Assembly: GCA_001596155.1 (NCBI GenBank)
Contig: CP014769.1
Location: 124,001 to 188,000 of the forward strand
Length of the DNA: 64,000 nucleotides
DNA from: Hymenobacter psoromatis
GTDB taxonomy: Bacteria > Bacteroidota > Bacteroidia > Cytophagales > Hymenobacteraceae
Direction of reading: 5' to 3'
Position 1 is the first letter of the stretch. The number at the start of each line of letters is the position of its first letter. Below the pieces are notes generated by a model that searched no databases, was not told the DNA's origin, and worked only from the letters and a program-made list of their open reading frames with translations. Below, piece by piece: positions 15,086 through 23,575 of the stretch. The position numbers were made by a program, and so were the translations under genes.

Positions 15086-16534
15086 ATGCAAACCCTGGAA
15101 ACCTTCGCGCCGCCCGCCCCGGCCGACCACCTATCAGATGCCGACATTACGGCCGCCATCGAGCTGTTTTTTACGACCAAAAAAGGCGTGCCTGCGCACC
15201 TGATTGACGTGGCTGCGCACGAGGGCATCGTGCGGCTGACGGGCATCACCGACAACCTGCTGGCCAGCGAGCGGGCCGAGGAAATCGCCCTGGCCGTGCG
15301 CGGCGTGCGGGGGGTAGTCAATGAGTTAATTATCAGCACGCCCGACCGGCCCAATGACGAGCTGTACCACGCCGTGACTCAGGCCCTGCGCGCCGACCCC
15401 GCCACCACCGACTATAACGTGGCCTGCACCGTGGCCGACGGCGTGGTAACGCCCACCGGCATAGTGCAGAGCTGGGCCGAGCAGCAACTGGTGCTGCGCG
15501 TGCTGCGGGGCGTGCGCGGGGTGCGCCGCCTGGTGGCCGATGAGCTGACCATCCGCTGGGGTGAAATCCAGAATTCGGACGAGGAAATCAGCGCCCAAAT
15601 CCGCGAGCTGCTGGCCTGGGACATCCGCGTGCTCAGCGACCAGGTAGGGGTGCGCACCACCGACCGGGTGGTGCACCTGAGCGGCACGGTGGGCACCGCC
15701 GCCGAGCGGGCCCAGGTGGTGGCCGTGGCCTACCAGGCCGGCGCGCGCCGCGTCGATGCCCGCGACCTGTTCGTGGCCTACTGGGCTCAGAGCCCCGAGC
15801 TGCGGCGCGAAAAATTTGTCCAGCGCAGCGACGCTGACCTTGCCCAGGCCGTGCTCGCTACCTTCCGCTACGACCCGCGCGTGCTGGATTACCAGCCCAC
15901 GGTGGTGGTGCACGATGGCCTGGTGACGCTGACCGGCCAAGTGAGTAGCCTGCGCGCCAAGCAAAGCGCCGAGCAGGATGCCCGCCACGTGGTGGGCGTG
16001 TGGAACGTGCACAACCTGCTGAAGGTGCGCACCCGCTGGTTCACGCCCGATGCGGAGGTGCGCCAGGCCATCCTCGACGCGCTGGCGCGGGACCCCTACG
16101 TGAGCATTTTCGAGTTTCAGGTGCGGGTGACCAATGGCCGCGCCCACCTCGACGGGCTGGTTAACAGCCACTTCGAGCAGGCCCAGGCCGCCGAGGTGGC
16201 CAGCGGCGTAAATGGCGTGGCCGAAGTGGAGAACGGCGTGCGCGTGCTGCCCAGCGCCGGCCAGGCCGGCTGTTATCCCTACCCCGGTGCCCTGCGCCCG
16301 GCCGCCTACCCCAACGCTGACTTCGCCCTGGCCGAGCGCATCCGCGGGCTGTACTTCTGGTCGGCCAGCCTGCACAACCAGGACGTGGAGGTGCTGGTGG
16401 AAAACGGCCGCGCTACCCTCACGGGCACCGTTGCTACCTGGCTCGACCGCGAGCAGGCCGCCTTCGATGCTTACGAGGCCGGCGCGCAACGGGTGGATAA
16501 CGACTTGCTGCTGTCTACTGCCAACGGGTTATAG
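15086..16534 (+). CDS. Multi-BON-domain protein (about six repeats), paralogue 2
   Basis: 482 residues, the same architecture as the proteins at 8503 and 32686: about six BON repeats marked by GIVRLTGITDN, GVVTPTGIVQSW, RVVHLSGTVGT, GLVTLTGQVSS, GRAHLDGLVNS and RATLTGTVATW. The linker ELTIRWGEIQNSDEEI resembles paralogue 1. There is no signal peptide. It is the first gene of a probable operon with a small protein (16544), a USP (16802), a peroxiredoxin (17682) and a His-rich protein (18439), ending at the terminator at 18671. Function is unknown; the context points to stress or dormancy. Confidence 0.85.
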   Translation: MQTLETFAPPAPADHLSDADITAAIELFFTTKKGVPAHLIDVAAHEGIVRLTGITDNLLASERAEEIALAVRGVRGVVNELIISTPDRPNDELYHAVTQALRADPATTDYNVACTVADGVVTPTGIVQSWAEQQLVLRVLRGVRGVRRLVADELTIRWGEIQNSDEEISAQIRELLAWDIRVLSDQVGVRTTDRVVHLSGTVGTAAERAQVVAVAYQAGARRVDARDLFVAYWAQSPELRREKFVQRSDADLAQAVLATFRYDPRVLDYQPTVVVHDGLVTLTGQVSSLRAKQSAEQDARHVVGVWNVHNLLKVRTRWFTPDAEVRQAILDALARDPYVSIFEFQVRVTNGRAHLDGLVNSHFEQAQAAEVASGVNGVAEVENGVRVLPSAGQAGCYPYPGALRPAAYPNADFALAERIRGLYFWSASLHNQDVEVLVENGRATLTGTVATWLDREQAAFDAYEAGAQRVDNDLLLSTANGL

Positions 16535-16543
16535 GTCAGTATC

Positions 16544-16765
16544 ATGCGTTCTTTATCCCGCACCCGCGCTACTGGCTCGCCGCGGGCGGCCAGCCACCAC
16601 GATGCCGGCCGCGTGAGCCCGGCCGCCCTGCGCATTGCCCAGGAAGCCGATGCCACCATGTCGCCCGATGGCTGGGAGGCCGACTACTCCGCGCCGGCGC
16701 TTATAGCCGAAACGCCCGCCGCCAGCCCCGTTTTCTCCCTGGCCGGGGCGTTGCCCACCGCCTAG
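16544..16765 (+). CDS. Small hypothetical protein, 73 residues
   Basis: It starts 10 bp after the BON stop and ends 36 bp before the USP start, so it fits the operon spacing. The sequence is rich in Ala, Ser and Arg (VSPAALRIAQEADATMSPDG) and low in recognisable structure; no domain is seen. The reading frame could be a chance product of high GC, but the position between two co-directional genes favours a real gene. Confidence 0.45.
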   Translation: MRSLSRTRATGSPRAASHHDAGRVSPAALRIAQEADATMSPDGWEADYSAPALIAETPAASPVFSLAGALPTA

Positions 16766-16801
16766 GCCCAGCTCATCCAACTCCCTATCCTTTTCTGAGT
16801 T

Positions 16802-17632
16802 ATGAGTCCTTCCCTGCTCGTGCTGGCCAATTTACCGGAGGCCGCCGCCCCCACGGCGCGCTACGCCGCCGCCCTGAGTCAGCCGCTGGGCCTGCGCCTG
16901 GCGCTGCTGCATTGCTACCTCCACCCCGCCTTGCTGACGCCCGCGCTGGCGCAAGAGGAAATAGCGCAGACCGACTACAACGAGGCCGAAACCATGACCG
17001 CGCTGCACGCCCTGGCCCGCCGCCTACCCGTACCTACCGAGGTACTAGAAGCGGGCGAGGTGCTGAAGGATGACGTAGCTGCCGCCATCAGGCGCTACCA
17101 GCCGTTGCTGCTGGCCCTGGGCCTGGGCCCCGACCAAAGCCTGCTCGATGCACTGCTGCACACCCACGTGCTGCCCGTGTTGCGGGCCACCGGGCGGCCG
17201 GTGCTGCTGGTGCCCGCCGCCGCTACGGCCGCCGCCCCGCGCCGGGTGCTGGTGGCCGTGGATAGCGAGCCCTTCGGCCTGACGGCAGCTTCCCGCAACC
17301 TGGGCTGGTTACTAGGCTCTTGGGCAGCTACTTATACCGTGGCCCACATCGACTTATCCGGCGAGCTGCCGGGCACTGAGGGACAGCGCGCCCTGGCCGA
17401 TGTGCGGGCCAGCAAGCTCCTACCCCCCGCCACGCCTGTGGAGCTATACGAGGTGGCCGACGTGGCCCCGGCCGCCGGCATCCTGCAAGCCCTGGCCGAT
17501 ACGCAGGCCGATATGCTGGTGCTCATTGCCCGGCCGCGCAGCTTTTTTGGGGCGCTGTTTCACCGTAGCGTCACGGCGGCCGTGCTGCGCCACACCTGGG
17601 TGCCGGTGCTGCTGCTGCCGACGGCGGGGTAG
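16802..17632 (+). CDS. Universal stress protein, tandem UspA domains
   Basis: 276 residues. The first domain opens with LLVLANLPEAAAPTARYAAA and has a LALGLGPDQSLLDALLHTHV segment in place of the classical ATP loop. The second opens with RRVLVAVDSEPFGLTAASRN. The closing RPRSFFGALFHRSVTAAVLR is shared with the USP at 3068. It lies inside the operon that begins with BON paralogue 2 and precedes a peroxiredoxin by 49 bp. It is probably cytoplasmic; the ligand is unknown. Confidence 0.85.
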   Translation: MSPSLLVLANLPEAAAPTARYAAALSQPLGLRLALLHCYLHPALLTPALAQEEIAQTDYNEAETMTALHALARRLPVPTEVLEAGEVLKDDVAAAIRRYQPLLLALGLGPDQSLLDALLHTHVLPVLRATGRPVLLVPAAATAAAPRRVLVAVDSEPFGLTAASRNLGWLLGSWAATYTVAHIDLSGELPGTEGQRALADVRASKLLPPATPVELYEVADVAPAAGILQALADTQADMLVLIARPRSFFGALFHRSVTAAVLRHTWVPVLLLPTAG

Positions 17633-17681
17633 GGGGATAGGGCCTCCGCCAGTTTCTTCTTTTCAGCTTTTTCTCCTAAAA

Positions 17682-18335
17682 ATGGATACTACCCAACCTG
17701 CTCATTGCCCGCCCGGCATTGGCGCGCAAGCCCCCGATTTTGAGGCTATCACGACTACTGGCCCCATCCGGTTTGCCGATTTTGCGCCCGGTAAGTGGGT
17801 ACTGTTCTTCTCGCACCCGGCCGATTTTACGCCCGTTTGCACCACCGAACTGACCGGCTTTGCCAAGCGCGAGGACGAGTTTACGGCCCTCAACACGGCG
17901 CTGCTGGGCCTGAGTATCGACAGCATTCACTCGCACATTGCCTGGGTCAACAACGTGCGCGAAAAGAGCGGCGTGTACTTCCGCTTCCCCATCATTGCCG
18001 ACATTGATATGCAGGTGGCGCGCCTCTACGGCATGCTCCAGCCCGCGGAGAGCGACACCGCCGCCGTGCGGGCCGTGTTCTTCATCGACCCCAGCCACAA
18101 AGTCCGCCTCGTGCTCTACTACCCCATGAGCGTGGGCCGCAACCTCGACGAGCTGCTGCGCGCCCTCCAGGCCCTGCAATTCGTGGACGAGCACCACGTG
18201 TCGCTGCCCCTGAACTGGCAGCCGGGCCAGAAAGTGCTGCTGCCGGCCCCCGTCACCCTCGCCCAGCTCGACGCGCGCCTGGCCGACGACTCGGTGGAGC
18301 AAGTGGATTTTTACCTGGCCGAAACCTACGTGTAA
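17682..18335 (+). CDS. Peroxiredoxin, 1-Cys (Prx6-like) type
   Basis: 217 residues with an AhpC/TSA domain. The peroxidatic Cys53 sits in the HPADFTPVCTTE motif. The long C-terminal domain (FVDEHHVSLPLNWQPGQKVL) is typical of Prx6/archaeal-type peroxiredoxins. The only other cysteine is Cys9 near the N-terminus, and no resolving Cys stands at the usual 2-Cys position, so a 1-Cys mechanism is likely. It reduces H2O2 and organic hydroperoxides. ATG 17682 follows a U/A-rich leader. It is co-transcribed with BON and USP genes, consistent with oxidative defence on return to oxygen. Confidence 0.88.
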   Translation: MDTTQPAHCPPGIGAQAPDFEAITTTGPIRFADFAPGKWVLFFSHPADFTPVCTTELTGFAKREDEFTALNTALLGLSIDSIHSHIAWVNNVREKSGVYFRFPIIADIDMQVARLYGMLQPAESDTAAVRAVFFIDPSHKVRLVLYYPMSVGRNLDELLRALQALQFVDEHHVSLPLNWQPGQKVLLPAPVTLAQLDARLADDSVEQVDFYLAETYV

Positions 18336-18438
18336 AACCTTGCGCCAAGCAAGGGCTTGCTGCCAGAACGCCTTACTTACTACCCCCTTGACCCGCTCTA
18401 ACGCATCAACTCCGGTGCGCTATTTCCCCCCCAATCCC

Positions 18439-18651
18439 ATGTCGAAGAAAGCAGTTGACAGCCACAAAAAGGCCGCCACCCACCACACGGAGGCCGCCAA
18501 GCACCACACCGAGGCCGCCAAGCACCACGAGGCCGGCAGCCACGAAAAAGCGGCGCACCACGCCCACACGGCCGCCGCTCATACCGACCACGCCGCCGAG
18601 CACGCCACCCATGCGCGCAAGAGCCACGCTGAAGAGCACGGCACCAAGTAG
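18439..18651 (+). CDS. His/Ala/Lys-rich repeat protein
   Basis: 70 residues from ATG 18439. It is made of short repeats of the type HHTEAAKHH and ending in HARKSHAEEHG; about a quarter of residues are His. The regular spacing predicts one long amphipathic helix. It could bind divalent metal (Ni, Zn, Cu) or nucleic acid, or buffer pH. No known domain is recognised. It is the last gene of the BON-USP-peroxiredoxin operon, followed by a strong terminator. Confidence 0.7.
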   Translation: MSKKAVDSHKKAATHHTEAAKHHTEAAKHHEAGSHEKAAHHAHTAAAHTDHAAEHATHARKSHAEEHGTK

Positions 18652-18670
18652 GTAGCCCCAGCTAGCGGCT

Positions 18671-18708
18671 AAAACCCCGGTTTCCCGACAGCGGAAGCCG
18701 GGGTTTTT
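18671..18708 (+). terminator. Rho-independent terminator
   Basis: The stem AAAACCCCGG..TTCC / GGAAGCCGGGGTTTT followed by TT, directly after the His-rich gene, closes the 15086-18651 operon. Confidence 0.75.
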
Positions 18709-18833
18709 AGCTGGGTGAGCCAGCGAAATCTACTATGTAATCTAATAGTAATCAGTCAATTATTATCATAATTTGCAGACTAGGCAAATGCCAGCCTCAG
18801 CCTGTCGCTCCTCGCCCAAGCCGTCCCGGTACA

Positions 18834-18898
18834 TAACGAAAATCAGGCAGAAGGCTGACGTTTTACGGCGCATTGCGGACGGGCCGCCCGGTCATTTG
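18834..18898 (+). promoter_or_regulatory. Degenerate tandem CRP/FNR-type box promoter
   Basis: TAACGAAAATCA (18834-18845) and TGACGTTTTACG (18856-18867) each keep one half-site and are 22 bp apart. TCATTTG ends at 18898, with TTTG exactly 61 bp from the first base. It precedes the H+-ATPase gene by about 170 bp. Confidence 0.45.
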
Positions 18899-19067
18899 TT
18901 AGCGGTTTTCTGCTCGGCAGCCTGGTCTACGGGGCCGGTTTCGCGGGGGCCGCCTCGCTGCTGCGCCGTTTTGCCGGGTAGCACCCGGCCGCGGGCTTAC
19001 CGCTGGCATCCCTCGCCGCTGCCCGGAAGCCACCGGGGATGGGTTAACAAAATCAACAAATTCCGCT

Positions 19068-21518
19068 ATGAGCCCCAAAACCCCGGCCGCTCCGGCCATC
19101 CTTACCCCGGCCGCTCCGCCGGCCGCACCACCACCCGCATCGCCGCCGGCTAAGGGCCTGGTTCAGGCTGACTTAGCGAGCTTGCGGGCGCAGTTCGGTT
19201 ACAATGAGGTGCTGGGGAAAAAGCCCAATCCGGTGCTGTTGTTTGCCAAAAAGTTCTGGGGCCTCACGGCGTGGCTGCTGGAGGCGATAATCGGGTTTTC
19301 CTGGTTTTTGCACAAGCTTGCCGACGTTTACATCGTGCTGGGGCTGCTGATTTTCAACGCGGTCATTGGCTTTATTCAGGAGCACAACGCCGCCAAGGCC
19401 GTGGCAGCGCTGAAAAAAAAGCTGCAAATCAACGTCAAGCTCCTGCGGGATGGGCAATGGAACACCCTGGCCGCCCGCGAGTTACTACCCGGCGACGTTA
19501 TCCGCGTGCGCATCGGCGACTTCGTGCCGGCCGACGTGCAACTCACGCAGGGCGCGGTTCGTCTCGACCAGGCGGCGCTGACCGGCGAATCGGGCGATGT
19601 CGCCAAAAAGGTGGGCGACACCCTGTACTCCGGCTCCGTCATCACCAAAGGCGAGGCGACGGGCACCGTCACCCTGACTGGTACAAGCACTTACTACGGC
19701 AAGACCATCGCGCTGGTCAACACCGCCCAGCCAAAGTCGCACATCGAAGCGGTCGTTGGCGGCGTAACCCGGTGGCTGCTGGCCATTGTGGGCACGTTGC
19801 TGGCCGTGGCGCTCGTGGCTATAATTACCAAGGGCCTCCACGTGCTCCAACTAATGCCCCTGCTGCTGGTGCTGCTGCTCGGGGCCGTGCCGGTGGCCTT
19901 GGGGGCCCTGTTCACGGTGAGTATGGCGCTGGCTTCCCGGCAGTTGGTGGCCAAGGGAGTGCTGGTTACCCGGCTCAGCGCGCCCGACGACGCGGCCAGC
20001 ATGGACGTGCTGTGCGTGGACAAAACGGGCACCCTGACCCTGAACAAGCTCACCGTGGGTACCCTGCACCCGGCCGACGGTTTCAGCGCCGACGACGTGC
20101 TGCGCACGGGGGCCCTGGCCTCGCAGGAAGCCAACCACGATGCCATCGACCTGGCTTTTATCGATGCGGCCCGCCAGAAAAACCTGCTGGATGCCACGTT
20201 CGTGCAAAAGACGTTCGTGCCCTTCGACCCCCAGACCCGCCGCACCGAAGCCCAGATTCAGCACGGCCCGGCCACGTTTTTGGTGCTGAAAGGCGCGTTC
20301 GATAGCCTGGCGGGGGCGTGCGGGCTCGACGCGGCGGCCACGGCCGCGTGGGCCGCCAAGGTCGCCGCCGCGGCCCGGCAAGGCTACCGCACGCTGGCCG
20401 TGGCCACGGCCACGGGGGTCGGCCAGCCCCGCCTGGTGGGCCTGGCTACCCTGCACGACGCGCCCCGGCCCGACTCGCGGCAGCTCGTGCAAGAGTTGAA
20501 AAGCCTGGGCGTGGCCGTCAAGATGCTCACCGGCGATGCCCGGCCCATTGCCGTTCAGATTGCCACGGCCGTGGGCGTGGGTGGGGCTATAATCCAGGCT
20601 GCTGACCTCAAAAAAGCGGACCCGGTCCAGGTCGCGGCCCTGTTGGAAAAAAACGACGGGGTAGCCGGCGTTTACCCGGAGGACAAGTACGCCATCGTCA
20701 AGGCTTTGCAGGCGGGCGGCCACATCGTGGGCATGACCGGCGACGGCGTGAACGACGCCCCCGCCCTAAAGCAGGCCGAAGTGGGCATTGCCGTGCGCAG
20801 CGCCACCGACGTGGCCAAGGGGGCGGCCAGCATCGTGCTCACCCAGGACGGGCTGGTCAACATCCTGGAGCCCATCAAAGTGGGCCGGATGATGTTCGAG
20901 CGCATCAACGTATGGATACTCAACAAGCTGGCCCTCACCATTCTCAAAACCTGCTTCGTGGTCGGGGCCTTCCTGGTCCTGGGCAAATTCGTGATTTCCG
21001 CCGCGGCCATCCTGCTGATGATTTTTATGACCGACTTCGTGAAAATCTCCCTGGCTACCGACCACGTGCAGTGGGCCCCGCAGCCGGCCCGCTGGAACAT
21101 CCGCGGCCTGGCCAAAACGGGCATCGTCATGGGCCTGGCGATGACGCTGGAAGCCTTCGGGCTGCTTTACCTGGGCCTGCGCTACTTCCGGCTGGGCACC
21201 AACAATGCGGCGCTCAGTACTTTTTGCTTCGAGCTGCTGCTCTTTTTCGCGCTGTTTTCCATCTTCGTGGTCCGCGAGAAAAGCCATTTCTGGCACTCGG
21301 CCCCGAGCCGCACCCTGCTGCTGCTCCTGCTGGCCGATATGGGGCTGGGAATTGCTTTGGCTACTTTCGGGCTGCTGGGATTCCAGGCTATCCCCTTCAC
21401 GCAGTCCGCGGCGGTAATTGCCTACGCCGCCGTCTGTTCCTTTATAATCAATGACTTACTGAAAGTGGCAGTTTCCCGGCTCGCCCCGGCGGCCAGCCAG
21501 CCCCCGCCAGCAGGGTAG
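19068..21518 (+). CDS. P-type H+-ATPase (P3A, plasma-membrane type)
   Basis: 816 residues, the short P3A length. Order: a Pro/Ala-rich N-tail, cation-ATPase N-domain (QFGYNEVLGKKPN), M1-M2, actuator domain with LTGES, M3-M4, the phosphorylation site DKTGTLT with Asp318, nucleotide domain, hinge [13 protein letters not shown], and M5-M10. M4 reads LGAVPVALGALFTVSMALAS, lacking the PEGLP of Ca2+ pumps and matching proton pumps. It would extrude H+ at the expense of ATP, helping pH control or membrane potential when respiration is off. It has its own degenerate tandem-box promoter and a terminator at 21534. Confidence 0.88.
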   Translation: MSPKTPAAPAILTPAAPPAAPPPASPPAKGLVQADLASLRAQFGYNEVLGKKPNPVLLFAKKFWGLTAWLLEAIIGFSWFLHKLADVYIVLGLLIFNAVIGFIQEHNAAKAVAALKKKLQINVKLLRDGQWNTLAARELLPGDVIRVRIGDFVPADVQLTQGAVRLDQAALTGESGDVAKKVGDTLYSGSVITKGEATGTVTLTGTSTYYGKTIALVNTAQPKSHIEAVVGGVTRWLLAIVGTLLAVALVAIITKGLHVLQLMPLLLVLLLGAVPVALGALFTVSMALASRQLVAKGVLVTRLSAPDDAASMDVLCVDKTGTLTLNKLTVGTLHPADGFSADDVLRTGALASQEANHDAIDLAFIDAARQKNLLDATFVQKTFVPFDPQTRRTEAQIQHGPATFLVLKGAFDSLAGACGLDAAATAAWAAKVAAAARQGYRTLAVATATGVGQPRLVGLATLHDAPRPDSRQLVQELKSLGVAVKMLTGDARPIAVQIATAVGVGGAIIQAADLKKADPVQVAALLEKNDGVAGVYPEDKYAIVKALQAGGHIVGMTGDGVNDAPALKQAEVGIAVRSATDVAKGAASIVLTQDGLVNILEPIKVGRMMFERINVWILNKLALTILKTCFVVGAFLVLGKFVISAAAILLMIFMTDFVKISLATDHVQWAPQPARWNIRGLAKTGIVMGLAMTLEAFGLLYLGLRYFRLGTNNAALSTFCFELLLFFALFSIFVVREKSHFWHSAPSRTLLLLLLADMGLGIALATFGLLGFQAIPFTQSAAVIAYAAVCSFIINDLLKVAVSRLAPAASQPPPAG

Positions 21519-21533
21519 CCGGCAACCGGGCCG

Positions 21534-21573
21534 CTGGCTGGGAAAACCAGGGCCGGAGGCAGCCAGGTTTTTT
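21534..21573 (+). terminator. Rho-independent terminator after the H+-ATPase gene
   Basis: The stem CTGGCTG (21534-21540) / CAGCCAG (21560-21566) is followed by GTTTTTT. Confidence 0.65.
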
Positions 21574-21685
21574 GCGGGATTAGCCAGTCCCGCACGGTGC
21601 CTGCTTTGCCAGGTAGAGCGGCCGGCTACTGCGCGCCATTTTGGTGGACTGGGCTCCCCGGTGCCGGACAGCGCTTGCCCTGACC

Positions 21686-21750
21686 TGACAAAAATCAGCT
21701 AATAAGCTAATTATTGTCAGAGTCTTGCTAAGCCCTACCCCAGACCTTTA
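21686..21750 (+). promoter_or_regulatory. Tandem CRP/FNR-type box promoter
   Basis: TGACAAAAATCA (21686-21697), TAATTATTGTCA (21708-21719), TTG (21725-21727) and GACCTTTA (21743-21750). Box spacing is 22 bp and TTTA starts 61 bp from the first base. It drives the SDR-HAD-ackA-xfp operon. Confidence 0.7.
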
Positions 21751-21816
21751 TACCCAGCTTACTACCTGCCCCTAACTGGGCCAGGGGCAGCTTTCGCAGC
21801 TTAAAATAACTACATT

Positions 21817-22569
21817 ATGGACAAGGATTTGCAAGGAAAAACGGCCCTGGTTACCGGAGGTGCTTCAGGCATCGGCCGGGCGGTGGCGCTGCTCTACGGG
21901 CAGCACGGTGCTCAGGTTATGGTGTCGGACATCGACGAAAAACAGGGCCAGCAAGTAGTGGCCGAGCTGCAAGTGGCCGGGGCCAACGCTCAGTTTTATA
22001 AAGCCGACGTGGGCGACGCGGCCCAGTGCCACCAGCTGGTGCAGGCCACCGTAGCCGCCTTCGGCACCCTCGACGTGGCCTGCAACAACGCCGGCATCAT
22101 CGGCGAGTTGAGCCTGACCGCCGACTACTCAGTCGAAGGCTGGCAACACATTATCAATGTGAATCTTAACAGCGTGTTCTACTGCCTCAAATACGAGCTG
22201 GAAGTGATGCTGAAGCAGGGCCACGGCGCGGTGGTCAACATGTCATCCATCCTGGGGCAGGTGGGCACGCCCAAGCTGGCGGGCTACGTCGCGGGCAAGC
22301 ACGGCATCGTGGGCCTCACCCAAACGGCCGCCATCGAATACGCCGCCCAGGGCATCCGTATCAACGCCGTGGGTCCCGGCTACATCGACACGCCCTTGCT
22401 CAGTGACTTTTCGGCCGAAACTAAGGAGGCGTTGGTGGCGCTACACCCCATCGGCCGCCTGGGCCGCTCCGAGGAGGTGGCCGAGCTGGTCATCTGGCTC
22501 AGCACCGACAAAGCCTCGTTCGTCACTGGTGCTTACTACCCCGTCGATGGCGGCTACCTGGCTAAATAA
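21817..22569 (+). CDS. Short-chain dehydrogenase/reductase (SDR)
   Basis: 250 residues of classical SDR. The cofactor motif is TGGASGIGR at about 14-22; Asp in VSDID suggests NAD preference. NNAG is near 90, the catalytic Ser is in NMSSILG, and Tyr-Lys is in YVAGK. The C-terminus VTGAYYPVDGGYLAK is standard. The substrate is unknown; the family reduces ketones, 3-oxoacyl groups or sugars. It is the first gene of an operon leading into acetate kinase and phosphoketolase, so a role in disposing of reducing equivalents during fermentation is plausible. Confidence 0.87.
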   Translation: MDKDLQGKTALVTGGASGIGRAVALLYGQHGAQVMVSDIDEKQGQQVVAELQVAGANAQFYKADVGDAAQCHQLVQATVAAFGTLDVACNNAGIIGELSLTADYSVEGWQHIINVNLNSVFYCLKYELEVMLKQGHGAVVNMSSILGQVGTPKLAGYVAGKHGIVGLTQTAAIEYAAQGIRINAVGPGYIDTPLLSDFSAETKEALVALHPIGRLGRSEEVAELVIWLSTDKASFVTGAYYPVDGGYLAK

Positions 22570-22610
22570 GCACACCCTACCCCCTCCTTCTTTTCCAACC
22601 TCCTTCTCCA

Positions 22611-22901
22611 ATGAAAAAATCCGAAGCCCACCTGCGGACCATCCTGATTGAAAATCTCCAGGCCAACCTACTGGGCCTGAACGAGCAGCACAGGAAAAAG
22701 CTGCATAAAACCGTGGCCCGCGCCGCCAAAAAAATAGCCAAGACGTTTACCAAGCTCCTGGCCAAACAGCCCAAGGCCGATAAAGTGACCACCCCCAGCA
22801 CCGTTCCGCCAGGGCTCCGCAAGGCCCCCGCCCGCGGCGTGGGCAAGCACGCCCCCAAGCCCGCCACCCGCCCGATAGCCCGTGCCACCGCCAGCAGCTA
22901 G
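22611..22901 (+). CDS. Small Lys/Ala/Pro-rich basic protein
   Basis: 96 residues, strongly basic: a helical first half (KKLHKTVARAAKKIAKTFTK) and a Pro/Ala/Lys-rich tail (PPGLRKAPARGVGKHAPKP). The composition resembles histone-H1-like tails or nucleoid-associated proteins, but no domain is recognised. It lies 41 bp after the SDR gene and 15 bp before the HAD gene, so it is operonic. Role unknown. Confidence 0.65.
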   Translation: MKKSEAHLRTILIENLQANLLGLNEQHRKKLHKTVARAAKKIAKTFTKLLAKQPKADKVTTPSTVPPGLRKAPARGVGKHAPKPATRPIARATASS

Positions 22902-22916
22902 TCCGCGCCCCTCTCT

Positions 22917-23558
22917 ATGGCTGATTCTTCACCTCCCCCAGCTCGCGCGCTGCCCATCACCACGCTCTTCGTGGACGTTGGCGACGTGCTGCTCAGCCCC
23001 GGCTGGGGCCATGTCTCGCGGCAACTGGCCGCCAAAACCTTCGGGCTGGATGCGGCCGAAATGGAGCAGCGCCACCACTTGATGTTCAGCACCTACGAGC
23101 TGGGCCGGCTCAGCCTAGCCGACTACCTCCGGCAGGTGGTTTTCGACCGGCCCCGGTCGTTTAGCGAGGCTGATTTTCGGGAATTCATGTTCGCCCAGTC
23201 GCAGCCCTTCCCCGAGATGCTGGCGCTGATACCGCGGCTCAAAGCCCGCTACCACCTCAAAATCGCCGTGGTCAGCAACGAGGGCCGCGAGCTGAACGCC
23301 CACCGGATTGACACGTTCGGGCTGGCCGGATTCGTGGATTTTTTCGTGTCCTCGTCCTTCGTGGGCATCGGTAAGCCCGACCTCAACATCTTCCGCCTGG
23401 CGCTCGACCTGGCGCAGGTGCCGGCCCAACAAGTGCTGTACCTGGATGACCAGCCCATTTTTATCGGCGTGGCCGCCAGCCTGGGCATTCAGGGCATTTG
23501 CCACGTCGATTATCCTTCTACCTGCACCAAGCTGGCCGCTTTTGGCCTGACACTTTAA
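22917..23558 (+). CDS. HAD-superfamily hydrolase (class IA)
   Basis: 213 residues. Motif I is TLFVDVGDVLLSPG; the first Asp is the nucleophile and Gly occupies the +2 position as in YihX-like HADs. Motif II is VVSNEGREL, motif III Lys is in GIGKPDLNIF, and motif IV is YLDDQPIFIGVA. The cap is alpha-helical (C1). The YihX-like group dephosphorylates sugar phosphates such as glucose-1-phosphate. Placed just before acetate kinase and phosphoketolase, it may act on a sugar phosphate of that route, but the substrate cannot be read from sequence. Confidence 0.83.
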   Translation: MADSSPPPARALPITTLFVDVGDVLLSPGWGHVSRQLAAKTFGLDAAEMEQRHHLMFSTYELGRLSLADYLRQVVFDRPRSFSEADFREFMFAQSQPFPEMLALIPRLKARYHLKIAVVSNEGRELNAHRIDTFGLAGFVDFFVSSSFVGIGKPDLNIFRLALDLAQVPAQQVLYLDDQPIFIGVAASLGIQGICHVDYPSTCTKLAAFGLTL

Positions 23559-23575
23559 CTAACACCCCCTCCCGC

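Noticed and set aside
15326-16489. 387-codon minus-strand frame opposite BON paralogue 2
   Set aside because: Antisense shadow of a repeat-rich coding sequence; composition mirrors the BON codons.
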